From Bacillota bacterium (lineage in GTDB: Bacteria > Bacillota > Clostridia > Lachnospirales > Cellulosilyticaceae), in assembly GCA_023393125.1 (NCBI GenBank), contig JAEWMQ010000043.1, positions 1 through 53,500 of the forward strand: DNA of 53,500 nucleotides, given 5' to 3'. Below the pieces are notes generated by a model. That model was not told where the DNA came from. It was given only the letters and a program-made list of their open reading frames with translations, and searched no databases. A program made the position numbers and the translations under genes. Positions 16,229 to 25,017 of the stretch are shown here, piece after piece. Each line of letters starts with the position of its first letter. The first letter of the stretch is position 1.

Positions 16229-16301
16229 CTGTAAAAATGACAGATTAGTGAGGTGAAAATGAATAGGAATTACTTGAAGAAATTAATAAAATACATAAAG
16301 C
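16229..16301 (+). pseudogene. Transposase 5' relic
   Basis: TGTAAAAATGACAG, then GAGGTGAAAATGAATAGG and codons for NYLKKLIKYIK match the first 15 codons and upstream sequence of the remnants at 1110 and 11554. Nothing else remains. Confidence 0.6.
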
Positions 16302-16392
16302 TATTTTATATTTGATGAGCATAACCTGTAATTTGCTACAATTATTCATTTTTAGGAGATTGAATGAAACTAATATACGGTATAATGGAGAT

Positions 16393-16466
16393 AAAAGGAT
16401 ATGCACCCTTTGTGGCAGACAGTTAAAATAATAGAACTGTTTATCATGAAGGGAGCATATCCTTTT
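16393..16466. terminator. Bidirectional terminator between convergent genes
   Basis: AAAAGGATATGC (16393-16404) pairs with GCATATCCTTTT (16455-16466). Inside it are CCCTT/AAGGG and ACAGTT/AACTGT pairings. It lies between the PII-like gene and the Eis-like gene, which converge. Confidence 0.78.
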
Positions 16467-16544
16467 GAAATGATGAGGTCACTTTATTAGTAAGTTTAAT
16501 CTTAAAGTTAATAGTTTCTAGGAAAATATCATCATAGTAATATA

Positions 16545-17756
16545 CTAAAAGTAATCTGAAAAATAAGGGGTTTGTTGTTCAATAGCATCTTCTAACATAT
16601 CTAATGTTTCCCCATTACACACAAGGCGCCCTATTTTATGAAGATAAGCTGGTCTTTTATAACCTAAAAGCATAGTAGTCATGGTCTGAACATCGATTCT
16701 ATCATTTGTTTTAGTGGCTATACGCTCAACCTTTCCTTTCCCATCTTTTGAAATAGTTAGCTTAAAAGTTCCTTGATTACAGTCTAAAAGAGGATCATCC
16801 ATTGCAAATATCCATTCTCTCTCTAGCGTATCAGGCTTAAATGGATATTGATCAATAAACTGCTTTAAATCCACAATACGTGCCATAAAATAAGGAGAAA
16901 TACTTTCTTTGATGTCGGCATCCTCTAACAAAAAGGCTAGAGGTTCATCTGTATAAGTGTTTCCTATAACTTTCGTAATCATAGAAAAATGTGCACTAAT
17001 AAAATTCCACAAGCCACTACGGGCCTCTTCGTTGATAAATATCATGTCTTTAATATGGAAAATCTCTTCTTTAATCCAATAAAGAACATACCCATCTGGC
17101 ATATTATGCTCATTGTAATACACAGCAGCCATCAAATCATCCGAGTCCCAAAGTAAGTATTCATTCCACGCTAAGTCATCTCGTAAGAGCGCTCCATGGG
17201 TTTGGATAGCAAAACGAGTGTAGGCGTCTTTTACCTCTTTGCTCTCTACGTCCACACGTACTACTTCTCCATGAACTGGCTTTCTCTTAGGTAATTGATA
17301 GTCATTAATTTCAAATGTAATTTTATCAGAGATAATCTCCCAACCTTTTCGGCGGTAATACGGTATAGAATAAGGAAAAAGATAGGATATTGTCTGATTG
17401 TTGTTTTTCATATTTTTGAGTGCTTGATCTAGCAATTTATGCATTAATCCTTGATTAGCATATTCAGGATATGTCCCAACACCAGTAAGTCCGCCCATAT
17501 CATAAGTACGGTTAAAGATACGAACTTTCATAGGATAAACTGCTACTTGAGAAATGAGTTTATCTCCATCAAACCATCCCCATACATCTGCTTTTTGTAA
17601 AGTAGGGGACTTAGCCCGAATGATTTCTTTTTCTTCCCAGCCAACGAGCTGTAAGTCTTGGTCTGTTACTTGAAAGACATATCTTAAAAGCTGATTATAC
17701 TGCTCTAGATGTTCTACACCAACTTTTTTCATTTTTAATTGTTTCTTTCTATCCAT
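16545..17756 (-). CDS. Eis-like GNAT acetyltransferase with SCP2-type C-terminal domain
   Basis: 403 residues, the usual length of Eis-family proteins. N-terminal GNAT domain: GGLTGVGTYPEYANQGLMHKL with the acetyl-CoA loop, and SYLFPYSIPYYRRKGWE with the family Tyr/Arg/Gly pattern. A second GNAT-like domain and a C-terminal sterol-carrier-like domain (GTFKLTISKDGKGKVERI) end it; the final residues PYFSDYF carry the aromatic C-terminus common in the family. Eis proteins acetylate several amines of aminoglycosides or other polyamines; the physiological substrate here is unknown. It is a single gene, divergent from the AprBA-like operon. Confidence 0.87.
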   Translation of the reverse strand: MDRKKQLKMKKVGVEHLEQYNQLLRYVFQVTDQDLQLVGWEEKEIIRAKSPTLQKADVWGWFDGDKLISQVAVYPMKVRIFNRTYDMGGLTGVGTYPEYANQGLMHKLLDQALKNMKNNNQTISYLFPYSIPYYRRKGWEIISDKITFEINDYQLPKRKPVHGEVVRVDVESKEVKDAYTRFAIQTHGALLRDDLAWNEYLLWDSDDLMAAVYYNEHNMPDGYVLYWIKEEIFHIKDMIFINEEARSGLWNFISAHFSMITKVIGNTYTDEPLAFLLEDADIKESISPYFMARIVDLKQFIDQYPFKPDTLEREWIFAMDDPLLDCNQGTFKLTISKDGKGKVERIATKTNDRIDVQTMTTMLLGYKRPAYLHKIGRLVCNGETLDMLEDAIEQQTPYFSDYF

Positions 17757-18060
17757 GGAAAGTCCACTTCCTTTCTTCCTTTTATTGTATATTATTTGAG
17801 TATAACCTAATTGGTTTCAGGATAAAAGGGTTATCTTTGATAATTAAAATTTTCACTTTTTAGCAAATAGCAGATAGGTAGCTTTAAAACCTTAATTGCA
17901 AATCGAAATGCAACTCTTCCGATATCAAATAAGTTATAATTCTATGTTACAAAAATTGTGTTTTGATTTACAAAATGGCATCTCATGATACATGTGAGTG
18001 ACTTTAAACTTTATATAATCTATTTAGAAAACTAAAAAATGGAAATATTGATTATTAAAA

Positions 18061-18098
18061 ATTCCCTGACTATGTCATAAAGTTGGGGGATTTTTTTA
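18061..18098 (+). terminator. Rho-independent terminator in the leader region of the AprBA-like operon
   Basis: An 11-bp stem with wobbles, ATTCCCTGACT (18061-18071) / AGTTGGGGGAT (18081-18091), is followed by seven Ts. The gene to the left starts on the other strand at 17756, so this plus-strand terminator must end either a small RNA or an attenuated leader. It lies in the 516-base gap 17757-18273; besides it and the palindrome at 18112 I see only AT-rich sequence there. Confidence 0.65.
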
Positions 18099-18111
18099 AT
18101 GAGGATCATCC

Positions 18112-18125
18112 ATGGTATTTACCAT
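18112..18125. promoter_or_regulatory. Operator-like palindrome ATGGTA-TT-TACCAT
   Basis: Perfect 6-2-6 inverted repeat 150 bases before the ferredoxin gene, just after the terminator. It is a candidate binding site for a dimeric regulator; which protein binds is unknown. Confidence 0.35.
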
Positions 18126-18273
18126 AATCTGAATATTAATGAATTAAATATTATAAAGATTATCATGTATAAAACTAAATATTATCTATAGAAAATTAAA
18201 AATATAATCATATAATATTAAACATAGCTGAATACTATGGTTTGTGCAGTACGAATTTGAGAGGAGAATAATT

Positions 18274-18525
18274 ATGCCACCAATTGTTGATATGAAGAAA
18301 TGCATTTTTTGTAAAACATGTGCTGAAATATGTCCTTTAGATGTTATAAAGGTAAATTCCAGTAAGCATCAGGTTGAAGTCAGGTATCCTAATGAATGCT
18401 GGCATTGTAGAGCATGTGTTATAGATTGTCCGGTAGAGGCCATCCATATGAGATATCCTTTATCCCATTTCATGTTACATCAGGAAATAGAAGGAAGCGA
18501 TGATAAGAAGGAGGTGGCAGAGTAA
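18274..18525 (+). CDS. AprB-like two-[4Fe-4S] ferredoxin
   Basis: 83 residues from the ATG after GAGGAG. It has two cluster motifs, CIFCKTCAEICP (C-x2-C-x2/3-C-x3-CP) and CWHCRACVIDCP, joined by a short beta hairpin, and then a RYPLSHFM tail. This matches the iron-sulfur subunit of adenylylsulfate-reductase-like pairs, but it lacks the long C-terminal extension of true AprB (about 145 residues). The flavoprotein partner starts on its stop codon (TAATG). It is expected to carry electrons to the flavin of that partner in the cytoplasm. Confidence 0.82.
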   Translation: MPPIVDMKKCIFCKTCAEICPLDVIKVNSSKHQVEVRYPNECWHCRACVIDCPVEAIHMRYPLSHFMLHQEIEGSDDKKEVAE

Positions 18526-20252
18526 TGGAATTAAAGAGAAGAGAAAAGATAGAAGCTACCGATGTACTCATAATTGGTGGGGGTATTGCTGGACTACAGG
18601 CTGCAATTGAGGCTGCAGCTATGGGGGCTAAAGTAATAGTAGTAGAAAAAGCGAATGCTAGACGTTCGGGAAGTGGAAGCACAGGAAATGATCATTTTCT
18701 ATGTTATATGCCACAGGTACATGGAGAGGATATAAACTTTGTCTTAGAAGAAATTAAAGATACCATGGATGGTCCTCATCAGGATGACATTATGCTAAAA
18801 ACGCTTATGAAACAGTCTGAAACTATGGTAAAGAAGTGGGAATCTTATGGAATTGATATGAAACCTTCAGGAGCATATAAATTTGAAGGCCATACCATTC
18901 CTGGAAGACAACATTACCACTTGAAGTTTGATGGAAGAAAACAAAAGGAATGTTTACTTAAGGAAGCAATCAATCAGGGGGCTCTCATTCATAATCACAC
19001 ATCAATTGTGAACCTTTTGTCTGGCAAAGAGGGAAGTGTTATTGGAGCAGTTGGAATTCAGACGTACCAAGAAATTCCAGAATTAGTAGTATACCAGGCA
19101 AAGACTGTTATTCTTGCTACAGGCTCTGCAACAAGAGCATTTCCAGCCAATTTACCAGGGTATATGTTTAATAAGTCTGCATGTCCTGCATGTACAGGTG
19201 GCGCAATTCTTGGATACAGAATCGGTGCAAGACTTATTAACTTTGATCTCATTGGTTGCCATGCAGGACCAAGATATTTTATTAGAAGTGGAAAGGCCAC
19301 ATGGATTGGAATATTATCAGATTCAGAGGGGAATCCAGCAGGTCCATTTGTAAGTAAGCCTTCTAGAAGTCACGGAGATCCTATGTCAGATATATGGCCA
19401 GGAGTATTTAATGATAAATTAAAAAATGGAACAGGACCAGTTTATATGAACTGCACTACTCTATCAGAGGAAGACTTAAAGTATATGCAACATTGCTTTG
19501 AGACAGAAGGAATCAGTTCTGTTAATGATTATCTTACTCAAAACAATATTGATTTAAGAAAAAGCATGATTGAATTTGGTTCCTATAGTAAAAGTTTTGG
19601 TGTTGGAGGCCTAGATTTAAATACCAGAGGAGAAACCAATATAAATGGACTCTATGGAGCTGGAACTGTATGTGGAAATGTAAGAGGCAATATAACTTCT
19701 GCAGCAGTATTTGGAATGATTACTGGAATTAATGCAGCCACCTATGCAAAAAAGCATGAGTTTGAATCACTGGAGAATCATGAATTAATCCAGCAAATAC
19801 AGGATACATTCAGCCAGTTTTTAAGTAGAGAAGAGGGTGGTAACTGGCATGAAGTGAACTCTGTTCTTCAGCAGATTATGTTGGATTATATAGGAGGAGA
19901 CATTAGAACAGCAAGTCTTTTAAAGGCAGGGTTAAAGTACATAAGAGATTTAAAAAGGATGACCTATGAACAGCTAAAATGCTCTAATTCTCATGAGGTT
20001 TTAAGAGCAATAGAAGTATTAGAGTTATTGGATGTATGTGAAATTGGTGCACTTATGGCTGAAAACAGGAAGGAAACAAGGGGAAAAAATCATAATAGAC
20101 CAGATTATCCATTTACTAATCCACTACTAAATGAGCATTTTCAGACAGTTGAACTAGTAGAAGGAAGCGTAAAGCTAGCATTTAGAAAAAATATAAGGGG
20201 GCAGGACGGTGAGCAAGAATCAGAAAGAAAAAAAGTCAAAGTGGAATTATAA
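18525..20252 (+). CDS. AprA/fumarate-reductase-like FAD flavoprotein
   Basis: 575 residues. FAD-binding Rossmann motif VLIIGGGIAGLQAAIEAA (about residues 15-32) with VVEKANARRSGSGSTGNDH after it; a second FAD contact LYGAGTVCGNVRGNI (about 380); and the C-terminal helical domain with ENRKETRG, as in succinate dehydrogenase/fumarate reductase/AprA flavoproteins. A Cys-rich insert SACPACTGG lies near residue 220. It is shorter than dissimilatory AprA (about 620-660). With the ferredoxin it probably makes a soluble reductase. The substrate is unknown; linkage to a sulfonate/nitrate-type importer suggests an imported anion, perhaps an organosulfur compound. The 3' end overlaps the permease gene by 44 bases. 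Confidence 0.78.
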   Translation: MELKRREKIEATDVLIIGGGIAGLQAAIEAAAMGAKVIVVEKANARRSGSGSTGNDHFLCYMPQVHGEDINFVLEEIKDTMDGPHQDDIMLKTLMKQSETMVKKWESYGIDMKPSGAYKFEGHTIPGRQHYHLKFDGRKQKECLLKEAINQGALIHNHTSIVNLLSGKEGSVIGAVGIQTYQEIPELVVYQAKTVILATGSATRAFPANLPGYMFNKSACPACTGGAILGYRIGARLINFDLIGCHAGPRYFIRSGKATWIGILSDSEGNPAGPFVSKPSRSHGDPMSDIWPGVFNDKLKNGTGPVYMNCTTLSEEDLKYMQHCFETEGISSVNDYLTQNNIDLRKSMIEFGSYSKSFGVGGLDLNTRGETNINGLYGAGTVCGNVRGNITSAAVFGMITGINAATYAKKHEFESLENHELIQQIQDTFSQFLSREEGGNWHEVNSVLQQIMLDYIGGDIRTASLLKAGLKYIRDLKRMTYEQLKCSNSHEVLRAIEVLELLDVCEIGALMAENRKETRGKNHNRPDYPFTNPLLNEHFQTVELVEGSVKLAFRKNIRGQDGEQESERKKVKVEL

Positions 20253-21006
20253 ATTAGGCCTTGCTGATACCATAAATTATATTGCTCTTTCAGTTATTAT
20301 TCTTATTTGCTGGCACTATGTTACAACCAAGGGGGAGGTATCTTCACTTTTATTGCCATCCATTGAACAGGTAAAAAGAAATTTTCTTTTACAGCTAAAT
20401 AGTGGTCAGCTTATAAAAGATGTAATAGCAAGTATTATTACTGTGGGAATAGGTTTTTTGGTAGGAAGTATACTTGGAATTGTATTTGGGATATTAATGG
20501 GTGCTTTTGATAGGTTTAATAAATTCTTTAGCTTTATCTTTGATGCAATTCGCCAGATACCTGGATTGGCATGGTTTCCTTTAATCATTCTCTGGTTTGG
20601 CATCGGAGACTTATCAAAGATTATTCTAGTGGCAAGAGGGACATTTTTTCCGGTTCTAGTTAATACCATTGATGGCATTAATTCTACAAATCCAAGATAT
20701 ATGGATCTGGTTAAATTGTATAAAGTAAAAACTAGAGATGTTATCTTAAAAATCTATGTTCCTTCAGCACTTCCGTTTTTGTGTGTAGGTCTTAGACTAG
20801 GCGCAAGTACAGCGTGGATGTCAGTTGTTGCAGCTGAGATGCTTGGTGCTAGTAGTGGTCTGGGATTTAGAATTGCTAATTCACAGCAGCTCATGCAATC
20901 AGATGTAATGATTGTAGATATTTTAATTATTGGTATTCTAGGATGGGTTATAGATGTTGTATTGAAAAAGGTTACTGTTAGAATGACACGATGGTGTCGG
21001 GTATAA
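20209..21006 (+). CDS. ABC transporter permease, SsuC/TauC type
   Basis: 265 residues from GTG 20209, preceded by AAGGGGGCAGG and lying inside the end of the flavoprotein gene. Six membrane helices and the BPD_transp_1 EAA-type loop (KLYKVKTRDVILKIYVPSALP, followed by LGASTAWMSVVAAEML) are visible. The motif LPSIEQVKRNF near the N-terminus is typical of nitrate/sulfonate/taurine permeases. It forms an importer with the next two gene products. The deep overlap suggests translational coupling to the flavoprotein. Confidence 0.85.
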   Translation: MSKNQKEKKSKWNYKLGLADTINYIALSVIILICWHYVTTKGEVSSLLLPSIEQVKRNFLLQLNSGQLIKDVIASIITVGIGFLVGSILGIVFGILMGAFDRFNKFFSFIFDAIRQIPGLAWFPLIILWFGIGDLSKIILVARGTFFPVLVNTIDGINSTNPRYMDLVKLYKVKTRDVILKIYVPSALPFLCVGLRLGASTAWMSVVAAEMLGASSGLGFRIANSQQLMQSDVMIVDILIIGILGWVIDVVLKKVTVRMTRWCRV

Positions 21007-21018
21007 AGGAGAAATTTC

Positions 21019-21792
21019 ATGGACAATAAAAAAATTGAGCTAATCGGTGTCAAAAAAGACTATGATATCAACGGAAAAAACAAAACTATTTTGTCAGATA
21101 TTAATCTAACTGTGGCTCAGGGAGAATTTATCAGTATTATTGGACACAGTGGCTGCGGGAAAAGTACTTTAATCAGAATGATAGCAGGACTTGAAGAATA
21201 CCATGAAGGGGAGATTTTAATAAATGGAGAACTAGCTGGGGCACCTGATACCAGTAGGGGAATGGTATTTCAGGATCACAGACTTATGCCATGGATGACA
21301 ATCTATGATAATCTGTCATTTGGGTTCTATGAGCCGGACAGAAAAAAGAAGGAAGAGGCTATTTTATCTCATTTAGAGCTTGTTGGTCTATTGGAATATA
21401 AAGATGCAAGACCACATCAGCTTTCTGGTGGAATGTCACAACGTGCCTCTATTGCAAGAGCATTGCTTCACAATCCAGAGGTGCTTCTATTAGATGAGCC
21501 ATTTGGAGCCCTAGATGCACTTACTAGAATTCAGATGCAAAAAGAAATTTTAAGAATTTGGAAACAGGAAAAGACGACTATGATAGTAGTTACTCATGAT
21601 ATTGACGAGGCAATCTTTCTAAGTGAGAGAATAGTAATCTTAGAAGGGAATCCTGCAACTATTAAATGCATTATTCCAGTAGAAATGAGTCAACCAAGAA
21701 ATAGAGTAAGTCCTGAATTTGATATTATCAGAAAAAAAGTTTATGAGCAGTTCTTCCCAGATTTAGAAAGTCAAGAAGACTATGCAATTTAA
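21019..21792 (+). CDS. ABC transporter ATPase, SsuB/TauB type
   Basis: 257 residues. Walker A GHSGCGKST, Q-loop VFQDHRLMPW, signature LSGGMSQRASIARAL, Walker B VLLLDEPFGALD and switch THDIDEA are all canonical, and the GMSQR signature is the form seen in nitrate/sulfonate importers. GGAG precedes the ATG, 12 bases after the permease stop. It powers the importer. Confidence 0.9.
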   Translation: MDNKKIELIGVKKDYDINGKNKTILSDINLTVAQGEFISIIGHSGCGKSTLIRMIAGLEEYHEGEILINGELAGAPDTSRGMVFQDHRLMPWMTIYDNLSFGFYEPDRKKKEEAILSHLELVGLLEYKDARPHQLSGGMSQRASIARALLHNPEVLLLDEPFGALDALTRIQMQKEILRIWKQEKTTMIVVTHDIDEAIFLSERIVILEGNPATIKCIIPVEMSQPRNRVSPEFDIIRKKVYEQFFPDLESQEDYAI

Positions 21793-21810
21793 TTAGGAAA
21801 GGGAGAATAT

Positions 21811-22827
21811 ATGGAAAATAAAAAGGTAAAGAAAATAGTATTATCCACCTTGCTACTTACCACTCTTGCGTTATCTGCCTGTGGGAAAAGAGAGGTCAGT
21901 GAAACATCATCAGAGCCTATTCAATTTAGATATGGATATACAGCAACTAATTCTGATGTATTATCAGGATTAAACGGAATTGCTTCACAAGAGGGATATT
22001 TTACTGAGGAATTTTCAAAGGTAAATGCAGAGTTTAAGGCAATCCCATTTGTAAAAGCCGGGCCTGCAATTAATTCTGCACTGGCTGCAGAAGAATTAGA
22101 GGCGGGAGGATTAGGAGATGTTCCATCTATTGTTGCAAAGGCCCAGGGTACTAATACAACATTAATTGATGTGCAGCCATCAGATTATTCAACACATCTC
22201 ATAGTAAGCAAAAACTCAAATATTACTGAGGTTTCTGAGTTAAAAGGAAAGAAGGTAGCTGTTCAAACTGGCTCTTACATGCAAAGAATTTTATATCAGA
22301 TTTTGGAAAAGAATGGACTATCTCCATCTGATGTAGAAATTGTGAATATGTCAGAAGTAGATGCTGCTTCAGCAATAGCTTCAGGAAGTATTGATGCGAC
22401 TGCAGTAACTGAACAAAAAGGTGTGAAACTAGAACTTGCAGGAAGTGCAAATCTGATTTATGACACAGCAGGCAATGCTGACCTTATACAGCAATCGGCA
22501 CAGGTTGTGAGAGCTGATTTTGCAAAGGAACATCCTGAAGTTGTAACAGCATATTTCAAAGCTTTAATACGTGCACAGGAATATGCAAAAGAACACCCAG
22601 AAGATCTTAGAAATTTATATATTCAAAGTGGAATTGAGGAGAATATTGTAGATACAGTGTATCCTAGTTTAACGGATTATAAATCACTGACAGGAGCGTC
22701 TGATACCTCCTTAGAAACAATGGAGACTGTAGTAAACTTTCTGAAAGCCAATAATCTCATAACAAATGATGTGAGTATTGAAGACTGGTATGATGGAAGC
22801 TTTTATAATAATGCAAAAAAGAATTAA
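21811..22827 (+). CDS. Substrate-binding lipoprotein, SsuA/TauA-like
   Basis: 338 residues. The lipoprotein signal peptide is plain: basic MENKKVKK, hydrophobic core and the lipobox LSAC at about residues 21-24. The mature part follows the NMT1/SsuA-like fold: RYGYTATNSDVLSG, FVKAGPAINSALAAEELEAG, GGLGDVPSIVAKAQGTNTT, LKGKKVAVQTGSYMQRILY and EVDAASAIASGSIDATAV. It binds the imported ligand at the outer membrane face and delivers it to the permease. The family takes sulfonates, taurine, nitrate, thiamine precursors and others, so the ligand is not fixed by sequence alone. It is the last gene of the operon; a terminator follows. Confidence 0.87.
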   Translation: MENKKVKKIVLSTLLLTTLALSACGKREVSETSSEPIQFRYGYTATNSDVLSGLNGIASQEGYFTEEFSKVNAEFKAIPFVKAGPAINSALAAEELEAGGLGDVPSIVAKAQGTNTTLIDVQPSDYSTHLIVSKNSNITEVSELKGKKVAVQTGSYMQRILYQILEKNGLSPSDVEIVNMSEVDAASAIASGSIDATAVTEQKGVKLELAGSANLIYDTAGNADLIQQSAQVVRADFAKEHPEVVTAYFKALIRAQEYAKEHPEDLRNLYIQSGIEENIVDTVYPSLTDYKSLTGASDTSLETMETVVNFLKANNLITNDVSIEDWYDGSFYNNAKKN

Positions 22828-22926
22828 GGGTCATCAAATCTATGATTCTCTTTGGCAGTTCCAAGCTATGCAGCAGAGGGTAAGCGAAGAGAACTCTATG
22901 TGATTGAATATTTTATATGAAATAGA

Positions 22927-22945
22927 GGGAGCCATAGTGGCTCCC
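22927..22945. terminator. Terminator between convergent genes
   Basis: GGGAGCC-ATAGT-GGCTCCC, a perfect 7-bp GC-rich stem, lies between the binding-protein gene and the convergent response regulator. The T-run is interrupted (TAGCTTAGTTTTT). Confidence 0.7.
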
Positions 22946-22956
22946 TAGCTTAGTTT

Positions 22957-24054
22957 TTATATCTGATAATCTAAGAACTCACTATTTCGATACTGACTGG
23001 CATTTTGCCCAAAGGTTTTTTTGAATTGTTTTAGAAAATAGTTCGTGTCATGATAGCCTATCTGATAACAGATTTCACAGGTCTTTAGACTGGTGTTTTT
23101 TAGAAGATACTGCGCTCGTGCCATTTTTATATAAACAATATAATCATTATAATGAATTTTTGTAGAAGTATAAAAAAGGGTACTAAGATAGGTATTGTTC
23201 ATGAAAAATTTTTCTGCTATGAATTTTAGCTTTAATTCTGATTCAGGATTCATAAGTGCATATAGACATATTTCTCTAATGGTCTTGTTAGAAGATTGTG
23301 GATAAAGTCTTATGATTGTATCTGCTAAATAGGTCAGTTTTCTTATGTAAAGGTCTCCATAGGACTGGCTGTTTCCAGCCTGTAAATAGTCTATTTCACT
23401 AAAATAGTCCCTGGAAATATAATTAGGAATCCAGCTTTGACTTCTATATACTTCAAATATTATATTATGATAGAGCTTTTTTACCATTATATCTGCCTTA
23501 ATAATATTGCTATGTAAAAGCAGGTAGAGATTGTCTTTAGTAACTGTAAAAAGAGAAGGTCCCATTGGGTTCCGATCTATAAGATTTTTTATAATTGCTT
23601 TTTCCTCTTCAAAAGGATAGGCCCAATCTAAATTTTCATCTGTATAGGGAACATTTTTCTGGCTAGGATTATCATAGGTAATGAGATAGCTTTTTACTCT
23701 TTTAAGAACATCTAAAAGATCTTCTTTCAGAGCTGGTTTTACTAGATAATCAAAAGCTCCTAGTATAATTCCCTCACGAGCATAACTAAACTCCTTGTAT
23801 TCACTTAAAAAAACTACGCAGGTAGCAATATCCCTCCGTTTGATTTCTCTTAATAGCTGTAATCCATCAATGATGGGCATACAAATATCTGTCAATATAA
23901 GGTCATAGTTGTACTTTTCAAGGAGGTCTAGGGCTTCTTTTCCGTTTTTTGCCCTGCTAGAAATTATAAAACCAGAGGATTCGCCCCAGATTTTAAGTCT
24001 CTCTAATTTTATAAGGCAAAATTCCTGATCATCAACAATAAGCGTTTTATACAT
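22957..24054 (-). CDS. YesN-type response regulator with AraC DNA-binding domain
   Basis: 365 residues. The N-terminal receiver domain has acidic D8/D9, phosphoacceptor Asp56 in LILTDICMPIIDG and Lys106 in YLVKPALKED. The C-terminal AraC helix-turn-helix pair (about 265-360) contains LKFIAEKFFMNNTYLSTLF and CYQIGYHDTNYFLKQFKK. The middle region is family-typical and poorly conserved. Such regulators usually control sugar or small-molecule uptake operons together with a sensor kinase. The kinase that should precede it is a deletion relic (24067-24410), so this regulator may now be orphaned, constitutive or partnered elsewhere. Confidence 0.88.
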   Translation of the reverse strand: MYKTLIVDDQEFCLIKLERLKIWGESSGFIISSRAKNGKEALDLLEKYNYDLILTDICMPIIDGLQLLREIKRRDIATCVVFLSEYKEFSYAREGIILGAFDYLVKPALKEDLLDVLKRVKSYLITYDNPSQKNVPYTDENLDWAYPFEEEKAIIKNLIDRNPMGPSLFTVTKDNLYLLLHSNIIKADIMVKKLYHNIIFEVYRSQSWIPNYISRDYFSEIDYLQAGNSQSYGDLYIRKLTYLADTIIRLYPQSSNKTIREICLYALMNPESELKLKFIAEKFFMNNTYLSTLFYTSTKIHYNDYIVYIKMARAQYLLKNTSLKTCEICYQIGYHDTNYFLKQFKKTFGQNASQYRNSEFLDYQI

Positions 24055-24066
24055 GAATGCCCCTTT

Positions 24067-24410
24067 CTAATGGATTGGGTGAGAGATGAATTCAGAATCT
24101 AGGGTAAAATATACGCAGGCACCATTATCCTTCAAATAAAATATATGCTCATCACATTCTAGTTTATATCCAAAAGTAATACGGGGAAGTTCATTCTCTT
24201 TGGTAAATTTTATAGAATTAGATATAAGATTTATAAAAAGTTGTTTAAATAGAATGCTATCTTCAAGAATTTTAGGGATAGAGTTCTGAATTTTCAAGTG
24301 AATAAGTTGTTGTTTTATTTTCCATATTTGCCCTAATTTCTGTGTGCTTTTTGTGCGATTAAGTTTATGTGGCAGCACAGATACAAACTTGTGGAGTGAA
24401 AGATTTAAAC
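24067..24410 (-). pseudogene. Sensor histidine kinase relic
   Basis: Only part of the ATPase domain survives: FKQLFINLISNSIKFTK is the N-box, and HIFYLKDNGA is the start of the D-box. Directly after DNGA the frame reads CVYFTLDSEF, which resembles the very end of the domain (normally ...FYFTL), so the G-boxes appear to have been deleted in frame. The sensor and dimerisation domains are absent too, with a stop upstream near 24411. It ends 13 bases before the response regulator gene, the usual kinase position. Confidence 0.75.
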
Positions 24411-24528
24411 GCTAACTCCTTACCCTTAATTTATACTATTTCATAGTAAACATACTGAAAAACTATGATAAATAGGATTATATTTTAAAAATTCTTATAA
24501 GTCAATTTATTTGTATAGAATCTAAAGA

Positions 24529-24918
24529 TTTTCTATACAAAATCCAAAGATTGTTTATGTTAAGTTTAAAAAAGTACCACCAGATGGTATCACTGTAGAT
24601 GATATTATTACAGTGAATGGAGAATCTATAACATTGACGGCTTGCAAAGACAACAACCGATATGATAAGGCACTGGCAGAATTCTTTAAGCAGGTGGAGG
24701 ACAATCATATCACCAATGTTGCGATAGACCTTCGGGAAAATAATGGTGGTTGGATTCCGGCAGTAAAAGAATTCTTGGAATATGTCAATGTGGATAGTTA
24801 TATATACTGCAATAACCTTCGGACACGTATGGGCAGTTTCTGGTATACTGAGAAAGAAATCATTATCAGACAAGTAATAAAATATGGAAAGAAGGCTGCC
24901 AGGCAGGAAATGAAGTAA
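24529..24918 (+). pseudogene. S41-type peptidase 3' fragment
   Basis: An open frame without a plausible start, preceded by TAA. It encodes PDGITVDDIITVNGESITLT, then FFKQVEDNHITNVAIDLREN followed by NGG, the strand-turn before the catalytic Ser in C-terminal-processing (S41) peptidases. The Ser-containing loop is replaced by WIPAVKEFLEY, and the N-terminal half is missing. It is slightly richer in GC than its surroundings, which may mark a foreign source. Confidence 0.6.
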
Positions 24919-25017
24919 GGATTTCGGTCAGGGTAGCCTTAACATTGTGATTTTTTCTAAAATGATAGTATCATATCCGTTTGGGAGTTACTTTTTTCAT
25001 TCTATATCTATGGATCA

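Noticed and set aside
18274..20252. Genuine dissimilatory APS reductase (aprBA)
   Set aside because: The ferredoxin lacks the AprB C-terminal extension, the flavoprotein is shorter than AprA, and no sat, dsr or qmo genes are present; only an AprBA-like label is justified.
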